Shown in pieces: positions 51,331 through 51,740 of a stretch of DNA of 51,740 bases. The stretch is taken from contig CALBZW010000020.1 in NCBI GenBank assembly GCA_937889535.1, positions 1 through 51,740 on the forward strand. Direction: 5' to 3'. The first letter of the stretch is position 1. The number at the start of each line of letters is the position of its first letter. This DNA comes from an uncultured Candidatus Saccharibacteria bacterium. Lineage in GTDB: Bacteria > Patescibacteriota > Saccharimonadia > Saccharimonadales > Saccharimonadaceae. The translations under genes and the position numbers were made by a program. The notes under the pieces were generated by a model. The model saw only the letters and a list, made by a program, of their open reading frames with translations. It was not told where the DNA came from and searched no databases.

Positions 51331-51740
51331 TTATAGGCGGCCGTAAGCGCTGTCGATAATGGAAACGACTTCTTGGTAGAGTTCGTCGATGAGTTCGCGG
51401 TCTCTGTTGAGGTTTGTAAGATCGCTAATGGTGTCATAGGTATTGTTGAAATGTTGGTCGTATTGGATGGTACCAATGACGCTTTCGAGCTCGTTGTAAG
51501 TGTCGGGGTTTGAGAGTGGGCTGTGATTACCGAAGTAAGTGCGAATTGCTTGGCTGACGGTATCAAAATCACTGTTGATGTCTTTGAAAATGTTTTCTAC
51601 GTCTCGGACGACGGTTTCATACGGAACGTTGCTATAAGCATCGTCGTAAGCTGACTCGCGGAGGTCGCGATTGAAACCGCTAGCACCGCCGTTTCCGCCG
51701 CCGCCGTTTCCGCCGCCGCCGTTTCCGCCGCCGCCGTTTC
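51331..51740 (-). CDS. Partial CDS: Gly4-Asn linker and C-terminal helical domain
   Basis: Only the C-terminal 136 residues are inside the window; the start lies beyond 51740. It begins in an (Asn-Gly4)n linker and continues with about 115 acidic, mostly helical residues from GFNRDLRESAYDDAY to DSAYGRL before TAA. Too short for the protein prediction given, it is read directly from sequence. It lies just upstream of prgI in the same direction and may be a T4SS component or substrate. No family recognised. Confidence 0.7.
   Translation of the reverse strand, partial: NGGGGNGGGGNGGGGNGGASGFNRDLRESAYDDAYSNVPYETVVRDVENIFKDINSDFDTVSQAIRTYFGNHSPLSNPDTYNELESVIGTIQYDQHFNNTYDTISDLTNLNRDRELIDELYQEVVSIIDSAYGRL
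51687..51740 (-). repeat. 15-bp tandem repeat coding Asn-Gly4
   Basis: The 15-base unit GTTTCCGCCGCCGCC (plus strand) repeats more than three times and runs off the window end. Each unit encodes one NGGGG step, so copy changes keep the frame. Confidence 0.9.

Noticed and set aside
51687..51740. CRISPR-like periodic repeat
   Set aside because: The 15-bp units are contiguous with no spacers and encode an Asn-Gly4 linker.
1..51740. Alternative genetic code (TGA as Gly)
   Set aside because: TGA ends rmlD and the 34104-33535 gene at expected positions with downstream starts overlapping, and no conserved protein needs TGA read-through.

Overview
The window most likely comes from a member of Candidatus Saccharibacteria (TM7, Patescibacteria/CPR). 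This is inferred from gene content and order, not from a database search. Supporting signs are a compact genome with overlapping genes, the standard stop code (TGA stops real genes, which excludes the recoded Gracilibacteria and Absconditabacteria), many leaderless promoters, a Gram-positive-type surface toolkit (LytR-CpsA-Psr protein, muramidase-lectin, MucBP-like protein), and a PrgI/VirB4-type secretion locus beside the replication origin.

Layout. Positions 1-7.8 kb hold mostly single-gene units with strong promoters, structured leaders and their own terminators: a Nudix hydrolase, a lipoprotein, a MucBP-like surface protein, a protein with HNH-associated DNA-binding repeats, NusA with a possible attenuator, a secreted protein, and a two-gene module with a putative PD-(D/E)XK nuclease. 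An initiator tRNA follows, abutting a long hairpin. Positions 8.0-31.3 kb form a large surface-polysaccharide cluster: O-antigen ligase/polymerase, GT4, WbaP-like initiating transferase, GalE, several GT2s, Wzm/Wzt-type ABC exporter, Wzx-type flippase, DUF2304/GT2 pair, DUF2142 membrane protein, RmlABCD, RgpF-like protein and a double GT2. Positions 31.3-36.0 kb encode a muramidase-like protein with nine QxW lectin repeats, a membrane protein and an LCP ligase.

Positions 36.0-42.6 kb are the chromosome-origin neighbourhood: a LexA-like HTH protein, then jag, yidC, rnpA and rpmH on the minus strand and dnaA, dnaN and recF on the plus strand. DnaA-box clusters lie on both sides of dnaA, and the dnaA-dnaN gap also carries GTTCGG iterons. 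Positions 42.6-51.7 kb are mostly a type IV secretion-like operon on the minus strand: PrgI/VirB3, TraC-like, VirB4, a VirB6-like membrane protein and a PrgK-like peptidoglycan hydrolase, with a PEGA-domain protein downstream and a partial gene with a Gly4-Asn linker upstream.

Functionally, the cluster would build undecaprenyl-linked, rhamnose-containing glycans, export them by an ABC and/or Wzx/Wzy route, and attach them through LCP. The lectin-muramidase and T4SS-like apparatus fit an epibiont that touches and penetrates a host cell wall. The most unusual signals are sequence-level: a 133-bp palindromic element read in frame inside the O-antigen ligase gene, a promoter-like module read in frame inside a glycosyltransferase, perfect inverted repeats in coding sequence, 5'-AUG leaderless leader peptides, and the tRNA-fMet hairpin.
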